Shown here: one piece after another, positions 31,052 through 38,773 of the stretch
How the letters are laid out: every line of letters starts with the position of its first letter
Numbering within the stretch: position 1 is the first letter of the stretch
Assembly: GCF_028548395.1 (NCBI RefSeq)
Contig: NZ_JAQQLA010000001.1
Span: forward strand, 1 to 64,000
DNA: 64,000 nucleotides
Origin: Vogesella indigofera
GTDB taxonomy: Bacteria > Pseudomonadota > Gammaproteobacteria > Burkholderiales > Chromobacteriaceae
Reading direction: 5' to 3'
Program-made: the position numbers and the translations under genes
The notes under the pieces: model-generated
Told to the model about the DNA's origin: nothing
Database searches by the model: none
What the model saw: the letters and a program-made list of their open reading frames with translations, nothing else

Positions 31052-33114
31052 CCATGACTGCTACCCTGTTGATCGAGCTGCTCACCGAAGAGCTGCCGCC
31101 GAAAGCACTGGAAAAGCTGGCCGCCAGCTTTGCCGACACCATTACCGACGAACTGAAAAAACTGCAGTTCGTGGCCAGCAACGTGCAGTCGCACGTGTTC
31201 GCCAGCCCGCGCCGTCTGGCGGTGCAAATCCCGGCCGTCGCCGCCATCCAGCCCGAGCAGCACAGCGTGCGCCGCGGCCCGGCGGTGGCCAGCGGCATGA
31301 AGGACGGCCAGCCGACCCCGGCACTAGCCGGCTTCGCCCGCTCCTGCGGCGTGGAGGTGAGCCAGCTCACCACCGTGCACGACGGCAAGCAGGACGTGTA
31401 CGCCCATGAATCGACCAAGGCCGGCGAAAGCCTGTCCGCGGTGCTGTCCGGCATCGTCGCGGGCGCGCTGAAAAAGCTGCCGGCGCCGAAGCTGATGCGC
31501 TGGGGCGACCTCGACGTGCAGTTCGTGCGTCCGGTACACGGCCTGATGATGCTGCACGGCGAACAGGTCGTCGCCGGCGAGGTGCTGGGGCTGCAAAGCG
31601 GCAACGTCACCCGCGGCCACCGCTTCCTGTCCGCCGGTGACGTGACCATCCCGAGCGCCGATGCCTACCCGCGCACGCTGGCGGAAGAGGGCAAGGTGAT
31701 TGCCAGCTTCCTCGCCCGCCGCGAACTGGTGCGCCAGCGCCTGTCGCACGCCGCCGCCAAACTGAACGCCACCATCGCCGCACCGGACGCGCTGTTCGAT
31801 GAAGTGACCGGGCTGGTGGAATGGCCGGTGGTGCTGGAAGCCGGCTTCGAGGCCGAGTTCCTGAACGTGCCGCAGGAATGCCTGATCCTGACCATGCAGC
31901 AGAACCAGAAGTACTTCCCGCTGCTGGACGCGCAGGGCAAGCTGATGAACCGCTTCCTGCTGGTGTCCAACCTGGAAACCGACGACCCGCGCTTCATCAT
32001 CGGCGGCAACGAGCGCGTGCTGCGCGCGCGCCTGTCCGATGCCAAGTTCTTCTACGAGCAGGACCAGAAGCATCGCCTCGACAGCCGCCTGCCGCGGCTG
32101 GAGCACGTGGTCTACCACAACAAGATCGGTAACCAGCTGGAGCGCGTCACCCGCCTGTCCAGCATCGCCGCCGCCATCGCCGGCAAGCTCGGCGCCGACA
32201 GCTCGCTGGCCGGCCGCGCCGCCTATCTCGCCAAGGCCGATCTGGTGTCCGACATGGTCGGCGAATTCCCCGAGCTGCAGGGCATCATGGGCCGCTACTA
32301 TGCGCGTCTGGATGGCGAAGACGACGTGGTGGCCGACGCCATCGAAGGTCACTATCACCCGCGCTTTGCCGGTGACAGCTTGCCGCAGGGCGCCATCGCC
32401 ACCGCGGTGGCACTGGCCGACAAGCTGGAAACCATCGTCGGCATCTGGGGCATCGGCCTGATCCCGACCGGCGACAAGGACCCGTTCGCGCTGCGCCGCG
32501 CCGCGCTGGGCGTACTGCGCATGGTGCTGGAGCAGCCGCTGGACCTGAAGGCGCTGATCAGCGATGCCGCCGACGCCTTCCCGGCCGGCCTCTTGTCCAC
32601 CACGGTGGTGGACGAGGTGTACGCCTTCTGCCTGGAACGGCTGAAGAACTACCTCGCCAACGACTACAAGGGCGACGAGATCGACGCCGTGCTGGCGCTG
32701 GCACCGACGCAGCTGAACGAAGTCGGCGCCATCCTGGCCGCCGTCGCGCAGTTCAAGGCATTGCCTGAAGCGGCCACGTTGGCCGCCGCCAACAAGCGCG
32801 TGAAGAACATCCTGAAGAAGACCGAGGGCGACATCGCCGCGGTGAACCCGGCGCTGTTTGCCGAGGACGCCGAGCGCGCGCTGTTCGCGGCGGTGGAAGC
32901 GCTGGCACCGGCGGTGGACGCCAAGTTTGCCGCCCACGACTTCGCCGGTGCGCTGACCCAGCTGGCCTCGCTGCGTGCGCCGGTGGATGCCTTCTTCGAC
33001 GGCGTGATGGTGATGGCCGACGATCTGGCGGTGCGCGCAAACCGCATCGCGCTGCTGGCAAGGTTGGCCGCACTGTTCAACCGCGTGGCGGACATCTCGC
33101 TGCTGGCCGAGTAA
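31048..33114 (+). CDS. glyS: Glycyl-tRNA synthetase beta subunit
   Basis: 688 residues, the tRNA-recognition subunit. Family N-terminus LLIELLTEELPPKALEKL, QNQKYFPLLDAQGKLMNRFLLVSN in the middle, and a C-terminal DALR-type anticodon-binding region (VDAFFDGVMVMADDLAVRANRIALLARLAALFN). Translation start overlaps the preceding stop as ATGA; a second ATG two codons on is possible. The last codons contain an exact 12-mer repeat. Confidence 0.98.
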   Translation: MTMTATLLIELLTEELPPKALEKLAASFADTITDELKKLQFVASNVQSHVFASPRRLAVQIPAVAAIQPEQHSVRRGPAVASGMKDGQPTPALAGFARSCGVEVSQLTTVHDGKQDVYAHESTKAGESLSAVLSGIVAGALKKLPAPKLMRWGDLDVQFVRPVHGLMMLHGEQVVAGEVLGLQSGNVTRGHRFLSAGDVTIPSADAYPRTLAEEGKVIASFLARRELVRQRLSHAAAKLNATIAAPDALFDEVTGLVEWPVVLEAGFEAEFLNVPQECLILTMQQNQKYFPLLDAQGKLMNRFLLVSNLETDDPRFIIGGNERVLRARLSDAKFFYEQDQKHRLDSRLPRLEHVVYHNKIGNQLERVTRLSSIAAAIAGKLGADSSLAGRAAYLAKADLVSDMVGEFPELQGIMGRYYARLDGEDDVVADAIEGHYHPRFAGDSLPQGAIATAVALADKLETIVGIWGIGLIPTGDKDPFALRRAALGVLRMVLEQPLDLKALISDAADAFPAGLLSTTVVDEVYAFCLERLKNYLANDYKGDEIDAVLALAPTQLNEVGAILAAVAQFKALPEAATLAAANKRVKNILKKTEGDIAAVNPALFAEDAERALFAAVEALAPAVDAKFAAHDFAGALTQLASLRAPVDAFFDGVMVMADDLAVRANRIALLARLAALFNRVADISLLAE
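33060..33071 (-). repeat. 12-mer uptake-like repeat near the glyS 3' end
   Basis: Exact copy inside coding sequence, in a reading phase different from the mpl and kbl copies (encodes Arg-Leu-Ala-Ala). Confidence 0.85.
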
Positions 33115-33158
33115 GGACTGGCGCCGCTGGCGTCAGCACCCGCCTGACCGGCTCCCCG

Positions 33159-33190
33159 CAAACCGGGGCATCGCACGATGCTCCGGTTTG
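33159..33190 (+). terminator. Strong stem-loop between glyS and gmhB
   Basis: A 15-bp stem (33159-33173 with 33176-33190, one G-T pair) followed by TGTTGCC. The very small loop and poor T-run make true termination uncertain; it could instead limit read-through or stabilise the upstream message. Confidence 0.55.
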
Positions 33191-33282
33191 TGTTGCCGGG
33201 GCAGCGGGCACGATGGCCGGCGGTACGCTGCCGGTTTTGTGGGGCTTGCGGTCGTGACCGTGGCCAGAACTAGGAGTGTTGC

Positions 33283-33825
33283 TTGAAACTCGTCATCCTC
33301 GATCGTGACGGCGTGATCAACGAAGATCGCGACGATTTCGTCAAAAACACCATGGAATGGCAGCCGCTGCCGAAGAGCTGCGACGCCATCGCCAACCTGA
33401 CCCAGGCCGGCTGGCACGTGGTGGTCGCCACCAACCAGTCCGGTATCGGCCGCGGCCTGTTCGACATGCACGCGCTCAATGCGATGCACGAGAAGATGCA
33501 CCGGCTGGTGGGGCAGGCCGGTGGCCGCATCGACGCGGTGGTGTTCTGTCCGCACACCGCCGACGACCAGTGCCGCTGCCGCAAGCCGCAGCCAGGCATG
33601 GTCGAAGACATCATGGCGCGCTTCAATGTGCGCGGCGAAGGCCTGCCGATGGTCGGCGACAGCCTGCGCGACCTGCAGGCGATTGCCGCGGTCGGCGGCC
33701 GGCCGCTGCTGGTGAAGACCGGCAAGGGCCTGCGCACGCTGGAAAAAGGCGGCCTGCCGGCCGGCACCCAGGTGTTCGACAACCTGTTTGCCGCTGCCGA
33801 CTACCTGATTAACCTGGAAAACTGA
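33283..33825 (+). CDS. gmhB: D-glycero-beta-D-manno-heptose-1,7-bisphosphate 7-phosphatase
   Basis: 180-residue HAD-family phosphatase of LPS heptose synthesis. Motif I LDRDGVIN, motif II ATNQSGIGRG, zinc loop CPHTADDQCRCRKP and motif VGDSLRDLQA are all present. The start is a TTG at 33283 with AGGAG 6 bases before it; no ATG fits, since homology begins with KLVILDRDG. It is followed by an acyltransferase gene after 7 bases, the same pairing as in Neisseria. Confidence 0.95.
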   Translation: MKLVILDRDGVINEDRDDFVKNTMEWQPLPKSCDAIANLTQAGWHVVVATNQSGIGRGLFDMHALNAMHEKMHRLVGQAGGRIDAVVFCPHTADDQCRCRKPQPGMVEDIMARFNVRGEGLPMVGDSLRDLQAIAAVGGRPLLVKTGKGLRTLEKGGLPAGTQVFDNLFAAADYLINLEN

Positions 33826-33832
33826 ACTGCCC

Positions 33833-34588
33833 ATGTTGCTGATTCGTAACCTGATCTACTGGCTGCTGGTGGCCATCGTCACGCCGCTGTTCTTCCTCGG
33901 CCTGTTCATCGGCGCGCCGTTGCCGCGCCGCACCCGTCACGTGATCGGCGAGAGCTGGGCGCGGCTGCTGACCTGGCTGCTGTGGCACGTGGTCGGCCTG
34001 CGCTACCGCGTGATCGGTGCCGAGAACATCGTCAAGGAGCCGGCGATCATCTGCGCCAAGCACCAGTCCGGCTGGGAAACGCTGGCACTGCAGGAGATCT
34101 TCCCGTCGCAGGTGTTCGTCGCCAAGAAGGAACTGCTGTGGATTCCGTTCTTCGGCTGGGGGCTGGCGCTGACCAACCCGATCACCATCAACCGCTCCGA
34201 TCGCGCCAATGCCAACCGCCGCATGCTGGAGCAGGGCACCAACCGCAAGCAGCACGGCTTCTGGATCAGCGTGTTTCCGGAAGGCACCCGCACCCGCCCC
34301 GGCGTGGCCGGCAAGTACAAGCTGGGCGCGGCGCGGATGGCGAAGCAGCTGGACATGCCGCTGGTGCCGGTGGCGCACAATGCCGGTGAATTCTGGCCGC
34401 GCAACGCCTTCCTCAAGCATCCGGGCGAGATCACGCTGGTGATCGGCCCTGCGATTTATCCGCGCGACGATGTCGGCCCGGAGGCAATGACGCGGCAGGC
34501 GGAAGCGTGGATCGAGGCGCGTCAGCGCGAGATCGGCGGCGTCGGCCCGTTTGCCCACCCCGATGAACGCAAAGCACGCACTGCTTAG
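33833..34588 (+). CDS. plsC: 1-acyl-sn-glycerol-3-phosphate acyltransferase (PlsC family)
   Basis: 251 residues with an N-terminal transmembrane helix (LIYWLLVAIVTPLFFLGLFIG). The acyltransferase motifs are KHQSGWETLALQ (H followed by E where D is usual), the substrate block FPEGTRTRPG and VPVAHNAGEFWPR. Makes phosphatidic acid at the inner membrane. It overlaps the next gene by 26 bases. Confidence 0.92.
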   Translation: MLLIRNLIYWLLVAIVTPLFFLGLFIGAPLPRRTRHVIGESWARLLTWLLWHVVGLRYRVIGAENIVKEPAIICAKHQSGWETLALQEIFPSQVFVAKKELLWIPFFGWGLALTNPITINRSDRANANRRMLEQGTNRKQHGFWISVFPEGTRTRPGVAGKYKLGAARMAKQLDMPLVPVAHNAGEFWPRNAFLKHPGEITLVIGPAIYPRDDVGPEAMTRQAEAWIEARQREIGGVGPFAHPDERKARTA

Positions 34589-35276
34589 CCTGCAGCTGCC
34601 GCACGGCGCGGTGACGGTACGCCTGATCCGCCGCGCGCGGCAGAGTGTCGGCATCCGCATCAAGGACGGCACGGTGGAGCTGATCGCGCCGCCGGCGGTG
34701 CCGATGGCCTACCTGCACGAGGTGCTGGCCAAGAAAAGCGGCTGGATCGCCAGCCATCTGGCGCGTCACCACGCCGAGCAGGGCGAGCGCGCGCTGACGC
34801 AGGGCCAGGTGCTGCTGGGCGGCGAGAGCTACCATCTGCACTGCGTCGCCGCCAGCCGCCACCAGGCGCAGCTGATCGGCGACACCCTGCACCTGGCCGG
34901 GCCGATGCTTGAACAGCCGGCACGGCTGGCCGCCAGCGTGGTCGGCTACCTGCAGCAGCAGGCGCGGCAGCGCTTTGCCGCGCGGCTGGAACTGTGGCAG
35001 CCGCGCGCGGCGCGGTCGCTGACCGGCTGGGGGCTGTCTTCGGCGCGCACGCGCTGGGGCAGCTGCACCGGCCGCGGTGTGGTGCGCCTCAACTGGCGGC
35101 TGGTGCAGGCGCCGGAATCGGTGCTCGACTACGTGATCGCCCACGAGCTGGCGCACCTGCTGCACATGAACCACTCGCCGGCGTTCTGGGCCGAAGTCGG
35201 CCGTCTCTATCCCGGCTGGCAAGGTGCGCGGCAGTGGCTGAAGCAGCACGGCGACAGCCTGTTCCGCTACGGCTGA
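34563..35276 (+). CDS. YgjP-like M48/SprT-type metalloprotease (DUF45)
   Basis: 237 residues. C-terminal zinc-protease motif [19 protein letters not shown], preceded by [20 protein letters not shown], the DUF45/YgjP signature. The N-terminal half is a beta domain. Cytoplasmic; substrate unknown. ATG 34563 is inside the plsC 3' end; a TTG at 34551 is an alternative. Confidence 0.9.
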   Translation: MNAKHALLSLQLPHGAVTVRLIRRARQSVGIRIKDGTVELIAPPAVPMAYLHEVLAKKSGWIASHLARHHAEQGERALTQGQVLLGGESYHLHCVAASRHQAQLIGDTLHLAGPMLEQPARLAASVVGYLQQQARQRFAARLELWQPRAARSLTGWGLSSARTRWGSCTGRGVVRLNWRLVQAPESVLDYVIAHELAHLLHMNHSPAFWAEVGRLYPGWQGARQWLKQHGDSLFRYG

Positions 35277-35360
35277 GCGCCCCGCAAACACACTGTTCTG
35301 GCCGGCGCGGGCTTTGCTTTCGCGCCCGCCGTCCCCATCTGATCTGCCTCGCTGCCTGTT

Positions 35361-35372
35361 GCGGCCAACCTT
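35361..35372 (+). repeat. 12-mer uptake-like repeat before gloA
   Basis: Exact copy ending just 3 bases before the gloA ribosome site CGGAG. Confidence 0.88.
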
Positions 35373-35386
35373 TTCCGGAGAACACC

Positions 35387-35776
35387 ATGCGCCTGCTGCA
35401 TACCATGATCCGCGTCGGCAACCTCGACCGCTCCATCGCCTTCTACACCGAGGTACTGGGCATGACCCTGCTGCGCAAGCACGACTATCCCGATGGCCGT
35501 TTCACCCTGGCCTTTGTCGGCTATGGTGACGAGGACAGCAATAGCGTGATCGAGCTGACCCACAACTGGGATACCGACAGCTACGAGCTGGGCAACGCCT
35601 TCGGCCACCTGGCGGTGGAAGTGGCCGACGCCTACGCCGCCTGTGACGCGGTGCGCGCCAAGGGCGGCAAGGTGGTGCGCGAAGCGGGGCCGATGAAGCA
35701 CGGCACGACCGTGATCGCCTTTGTCGAGGACCCGGACGGCTACAAGATCGAGTTCATTCAGCGCGGCACGCGCTAA
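35387..35776 (+). CDS. gloA: Lactoylglutathione lyase (glyoxalase I)
   Basis: 129 residues. Converts the methylglyoxal-glutathione adduct to S-lactoylglutathione. Metal ligands H5, E56, H74 and E122 are all in place for the nickel-type bacterial enzyme. CGGAG lies 6 bases before ATG 35387. Transcribed alone or with upstream genes. Confidence 0.97.
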   Translation: MRLLHTMIRVGNLDRSIAFYTEVLGMTLLRKHDYPDGRFTLAFVGYGDEDSNSVIELTHNWDTDSYELGNAFGHLAVEVADAYAACDAVRAKGGKVVREAGPMKHGTTVIAFVEDPDGYKIEFIQRGTR

Positions 35777-35783
35777 GCGCCTG

Positions 35784-35919
35784 TTCACGATCTGCTGCTA
35801 CTGGTCTCGATGGGGCGATACCGCGTTGAAAACGGCTTCGGAATGCTCATTGACCCCATGTCAATTCCGCTTCCTCCTTCGTTTTCGCCTTGTCTCGCGT
35901 GAGCGTGCGAGATCGTGAA
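35784..35919. mobile_element. MITE-like element with inverted ends
   Basis: About 136 bases bounded by perfect 10-bp inverted repeats TTCACGATCT (35784-35793) and AGATCGTGAA (35910-35919), extendable to 12 with one mismatch. The interior has its own dyad, CATTGAC-CCCAT-GTCAATT, and a GAAAACGG/CGTTTTCG pair, so the whole element can fold as a long imperfect hairpin. It encodes nothing. It resembles short palindromic elements seen in many copies in betaproteobacterial genomes. No target-site duplication is evident. Confidence 0.6.
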
Positions 35920-35943
35920 TACGTGTTAACTATCCGCCGCCAC

Positions 35944-35973
35944 ACGGCCAGTCGCAGTTCTGCGGCTGGCCGT
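35944..35973. terminator. Strong stem-loop before glpR
   Basis: 14-bp stem ACGGCCAGTCGCAG/CTGCGGCTGGCCGT with one T-G pair and a minimal loop; no T-run on either strand. Confidence 0.5.
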
Positions 35974-36056
35974 TGTGCTGTCTGCATGCCGGCGGGCAGC
36001 CGCGGCGGCGACTCGGTTACAATGAACGCCATTCGGATAAGGGAAGTGCCGCTTGC

Positions 36057-36821
36057 ATGCTGATCCTCAATCAACGTCAGAAAGACCTGCTGGCCTGGGT
36101 TAACCGCGAGGGTTATGTCGCGGTCGAGAAAATGGCCGCCCATTTCGCCGTCACCCACCAGACCATCCGCCGCGACATCACGCTGCTGGCGGAAAACAAG
36201 CTGCTGCAGCGCTACCACGGCGGCGCCAGCGTGCTGTCCAGCGTCGAGAACGTCGCCTACGACGCGCGCCAGGTGCTGATGATCGACGAAAAGCGCCGCA
36301 TCGCGCGCGCGCTGGCGGCGGAAATCCCCGACAACGCCTCGCTGTTCATCAACCTCGGCACCACCACCGAGGAGGTGGCCAAGGCGCTCTCCCAGCATCG
36401 CGGCCTGCGCGTGATCACCAACAACTTCCACATCGCCAACCTGATGTGCGACTACCCCGACTGCGAGGTGCTGGTCGCAGGCGGCGCACTGCGCAAGCGC
36501 GACCGCGGCCTGACCGGCGAGGCGACGGTGCAGTTCATCCGCCAGTTCAAGGTCGACTACGGCATCATCGGCGTGTCCTGTATCGAGCACGGCGGCGTGC
36601 TGCGCGACTACGACTACCGCGAGGTGCTGACCACGCAGGCGATCATGCAGCAGTCGCGCCAGGTATGGCTGGCGGCCGACCATTCCAAGTTCGATCGCCC
36701 GGCGCTGGTGGAGCTGGGGCACCTGTCGCAGGTGGACGCGCTGTTTACCGACCAGCCGGTGAGCAAGGAAATGGCCGAGGTGCTGGCCGCCGGTGACACC
36801 CGGCTGGTGGTGGCGGCCTGA
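36057..36821 (+). CDS. glpR: DeoR-family repressor of glycerol metabolism
   Basis: 254 residues. DeoR-type helix-turn-helix at 1-60 (NQRQKDLLAWVNREGYVAVEKMAAHFAVTHQTIRRDITLL), then the sugar-phosphate-sensing domain with NLGTTTEEVAKAL, TNNFHIANL, and RGLTGEATVQFI. Sequence and proximity to glpD, glpF and glpK mark it as GlpR, which senses glycerol-3-phosphate. ATG 36057 begins at MLILNQRQKD; the longer open frame has no support. Stop overlaps the following merR start. Confidence 0.92.
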   Translation: MLILNQRQKDLLAWVNREGYVAVEKMAAHFAVTHQTIRRDITLLAENKLLQRYHGGASVLSSVENVAYDARQVLMIDEKRRIARALAAEIPDNASLFINLGTTTEEVAKALSQHRGLRVITNNFHIANLMCDYPDCEVLVAGGALRKRDRGLTGEATVQFIRQFKVDYGIIGVSCIEHGGVLRDYDYREVLTTQAIMQQSRQVWLAADHSKFDRPALVELGHLSQVDALFTDQPVSKEMAEVLAAGDTRLVVAA

Positions 36822-37195
36822 TGCTGATCGGCGAACTGGCGGCGCTGACCGGTGCCACGCGCAAGGCGATCCGCCTCTACGAGGCGCAGGGCTTGCTGCC
36901 GGTGCCGCAGCGTCGCGGCAACTACCGCGTTTATCAGCCGCTGGACGTGCACCTGGTCAGCATGATCCGCCGTGCGCAGACGGTGGGCTTCAGCCTGGCG
37001 GAACTGAAAGAGCTGGCGGTACTGAAGGCCGCCTCCGGCAGTTTTCCGCTGGCGGTGGCGCAGCAACTGATCCGGCAGAAACAGCGGCATTTCCAGCAGG
37101 AGGTGCAACGGCTGCAGGCCTTGCAGCAGCAGCTGGTGCAGCTGGAGGCCGAGCTGGCGCTGAACTACGGCGACGCCCCCGTCACCAGCACTTGA
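36821..37195 (+). CDS. MerR-family transcriptional regulator
   Basis: 124 residues. Winged-helix MerR DNA-binding domain (LIGELAALTGATRKAIRLYEAQGLL...GNYRVYQPLDVHLVSMIRRAQTVGFSLAELKEL) and a dimerisation coiled coil (IRQKQRHFQQEVQRLQALQQQLVQLEAEL). It has no cysteine at all, so it is not a thiol or soft-metal sensor, and it has no separate ligand domain. Start overlaps the glpR stop. A textbook MerR-type promoter begins on its stop codon, upstream of the SDR gene. Confidence 0.92.
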   Translation: MLIGELAALTGATRKAIRLYEAQGLLPVPQRRGNYRVYQPLDVHLVSMIRRAQTVGFSLAELKELAVLKAASGSFPLAVAQQLIRQKQRHFQQEVQRLQALQQQLVQLEAELALNYGDAPVTST

Positions 37196-37223
37196 CCTTG
37201 TCCTGTAGGGCAAGCTTTACGCT
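37192..37223 (+). promoter_or_regulatory. MerR-type promoter with operator
   Basis: -35 TTGACC (37192-37197), dyad CTTGTCCT-GT-AGGGCAAG (37197-37214) and -10-like TACGCT (37218-37223), giving a long 20-base spacer with the dyad inside it, the arrangement MerR proteins untwist. It overlaps the merR stop codon and drives the SDR gene. Confidence 0.75.
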
Positions 37224-37255
37224 GATGCTTCCTTATCCCATCAGGAGCATTTGCG

Positions 37256-38059
37256 ATGACATCCCTGCCTTTTGAACGCATGACCGCGCTGGTCAGCGGC
37301 GCCTCTTCCGGTATCGGCCGCTGCTTTGCCGAGGCGCTGGCGCAGCGCGGCTGCCACCTCATTCTCACCGCCCGTTCCGGCGACGCGCTGCAACAGCTGG
37401 CCGCGCAGCTGCGGGCACAACACGGCATCCGGGTGCTGGTCATCGCCGCCGATCTGGCACAAGCCGGTGCGGCGGCGGCGTTATACGCCGAGATCACGGC
37501 CGCGGGCTGGACGGTGGACCTGCTGGTCAACAATGCCGGCTTCGGCAAATGGCGCCATTTCCTCGACGAAGACGCCGACACCTACCAGCGCATGCTGATG
37601 CTGAACATCGTGGCGCTGACCGAACTGACGCGGCTGTTGCTGCCGGCGATGCAGGCGCGCCGGCTGGGAGCGGTGATCAACGTGGCCTCGACGGCGGCCT
37701 TCCAGCCCCTGCCGTATATCGCGGTTTACGGCGCGTCCAAGGCCTATGTACTGCACCTGACCGAGGCGCTTGCCGCCGAGTACGAGGGGAGTGGCGTGCG
37801 CTTTCTGGCACTGTGCCCGGGCAATACCCGTACCCGCTTTACCGAGGTGGCCAACGCCGATGTGTCGGGCATGGCGACGGCCTCGCCGGAATCGGTGGTG
37901 GCGTCGGCACTGCGGGCGCTGGACGCAGGAAGGCACTACCACGTGCCGGGCCGGCTGAATTACCTGACCGCCCAGCTGCCGCGCTGGCTGACGCGGCGTC
38001 AGGTGACGCGGCTGGTGGCGACGCTGTTTGCCAAGCGCATTATGCCAAAGGTATCGTGA
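37256..38059 (+). CDS. Short-chain dehydrogenase/reductase
   Basis: 267 residues, classical SDR: cofactor loop SGASSGIGR, NNAG, and catalytic Ser...YGASK (VASTAAFQPLPYIAVYGASKAYV). Basic residue pattern TARS after the second strand suggests NADP(H). Substrate unknown. Predicted target of the MerR regulator upstream through the promoter at 37192-37223, with LysE possibly downstream in the same transcript (57-base gap). Confidence 0.9.
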   Translation: MTSLPFERMTALVSGASSGIGRCFAEALAQRGCHLILTARSGDALQQLAAQLRAQHGIRVLVIAADLAQAGAAAALYAEITAAGWTVDLLVNNAGFGKWRHFLDEDADTYQRMLMLNIVALTELTRLLLPAMQARRLGAVINVASTAAFQPLPYIAVYGASKAYVLHLTEALAAEYEGSGVRFLALCPGNTRTRFTEVANADVSGMATASPESVVASALRALDAGRHYHVPGRLNYLTAQLPRWLTRRQVTRLVATLFAKRIMPKVS

Positions 38060-38116
38060 GGGGCGGCGGGCGTGCGGCCCGCCGACGACGGATGTGCTTC
38101 TCTGAAAGGAAACAAG

Positions 38117-38755
38117 ATGGCGACTTCACCCCAGTGGTGGCTGTTTGCCGGGGCAGCACTGCTGATGGTGCTGACCCCCGGTCCCAATATGCTTTACCTG
38201 CTGTCGCGCAGCCTGTGCCAGGGACGCCGGGCCGGCATGATCTCGCTGCTGGGCGTGGTCGCCGGTTTCCTGCTGCACATGCTGGCCGCCGCGCTGGGGT
38301 TGACGGCGCTGTTCCTGGCCGTGCCGCTGGCCTATGCGCTGCTGAAATGGGGCGGTGCCGCCTATCTGATGTGGCTGGCCTGGCAGGCGCTGCGCCCCGG
38401 TGCGCGCTCGCCTTTTGCCACGCGTAGCCTGACGACCGATTCGCCGCGGCGCCTGTTCATGATGGGTTTCCTCACCAATGTGCTGAACCCCAAGATCGCG
38501 GTGTTTTACCTGTCCATCCTGCCGCAGTTCATCGTGCCGGGGGCGGGCAGCGTGTTCCGGCAGAGCCTGCTGCTGGGGCTGACCCAGATTGCCATCAGTT
38601 TTGCGGTCAACCTGCTGATTGTGCTGTTTGCCGCCCGCCTGGCCGCGGGCTTTGCCGCCAGGCCGCGTTGGCTGGCGGCGCAGCGCTATGTGATGGGCAG
38701 CGTGCTTGCTGCGCTGGCCGTACGCATGGCGCTGCAGCCGCAGCGCGCCGGCTAA
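38117..38755 (+). CDS. LysE/RhtB-family amino-acid exporter
   Basis: 212 residues, five or six transmembrane helices. Family start MVLTPGPNMLYLLSRSLCQGRRAG and NVLNPKIAVFYLSILPQFI. Exports an amino acid or homoserine-lactone-like compound. Ribosome site GAAAGGA 6 bases before ATG. It converges on glpD with only a 12-mer repeat between the two stops. Confidence 0.93.
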   Translation: MATSPQWWLFAGAALLMVLTPGPNMLYLLSRSLCQGRRAGMISLLGVVAGFLLHMLAAALGLTALFLAVPLAYALLKWGGAAYLMWLAWQALRPGARSPFATRSLTTDSPRRLFMMGFLTNVLNPKIAVFYLSILPQFIVPGAGSVFRQSLLLGLTQIAISFAVNLLIVLFAARLAAGFAARPRWLAAQRYVMGSVLAALAVRMALQPQRAG

Positions 38756-38761
38756 CACGCT

Positions 38762-38773
38762 GCGGCCAACCTT
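38762..38773 (+). repeat. 12-mer uptake-like repeat between lysE and glpD ends
   Basis: Exact copy filling the space between two convergent stop codons (38755 and 38774). Confidence 0.88.
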
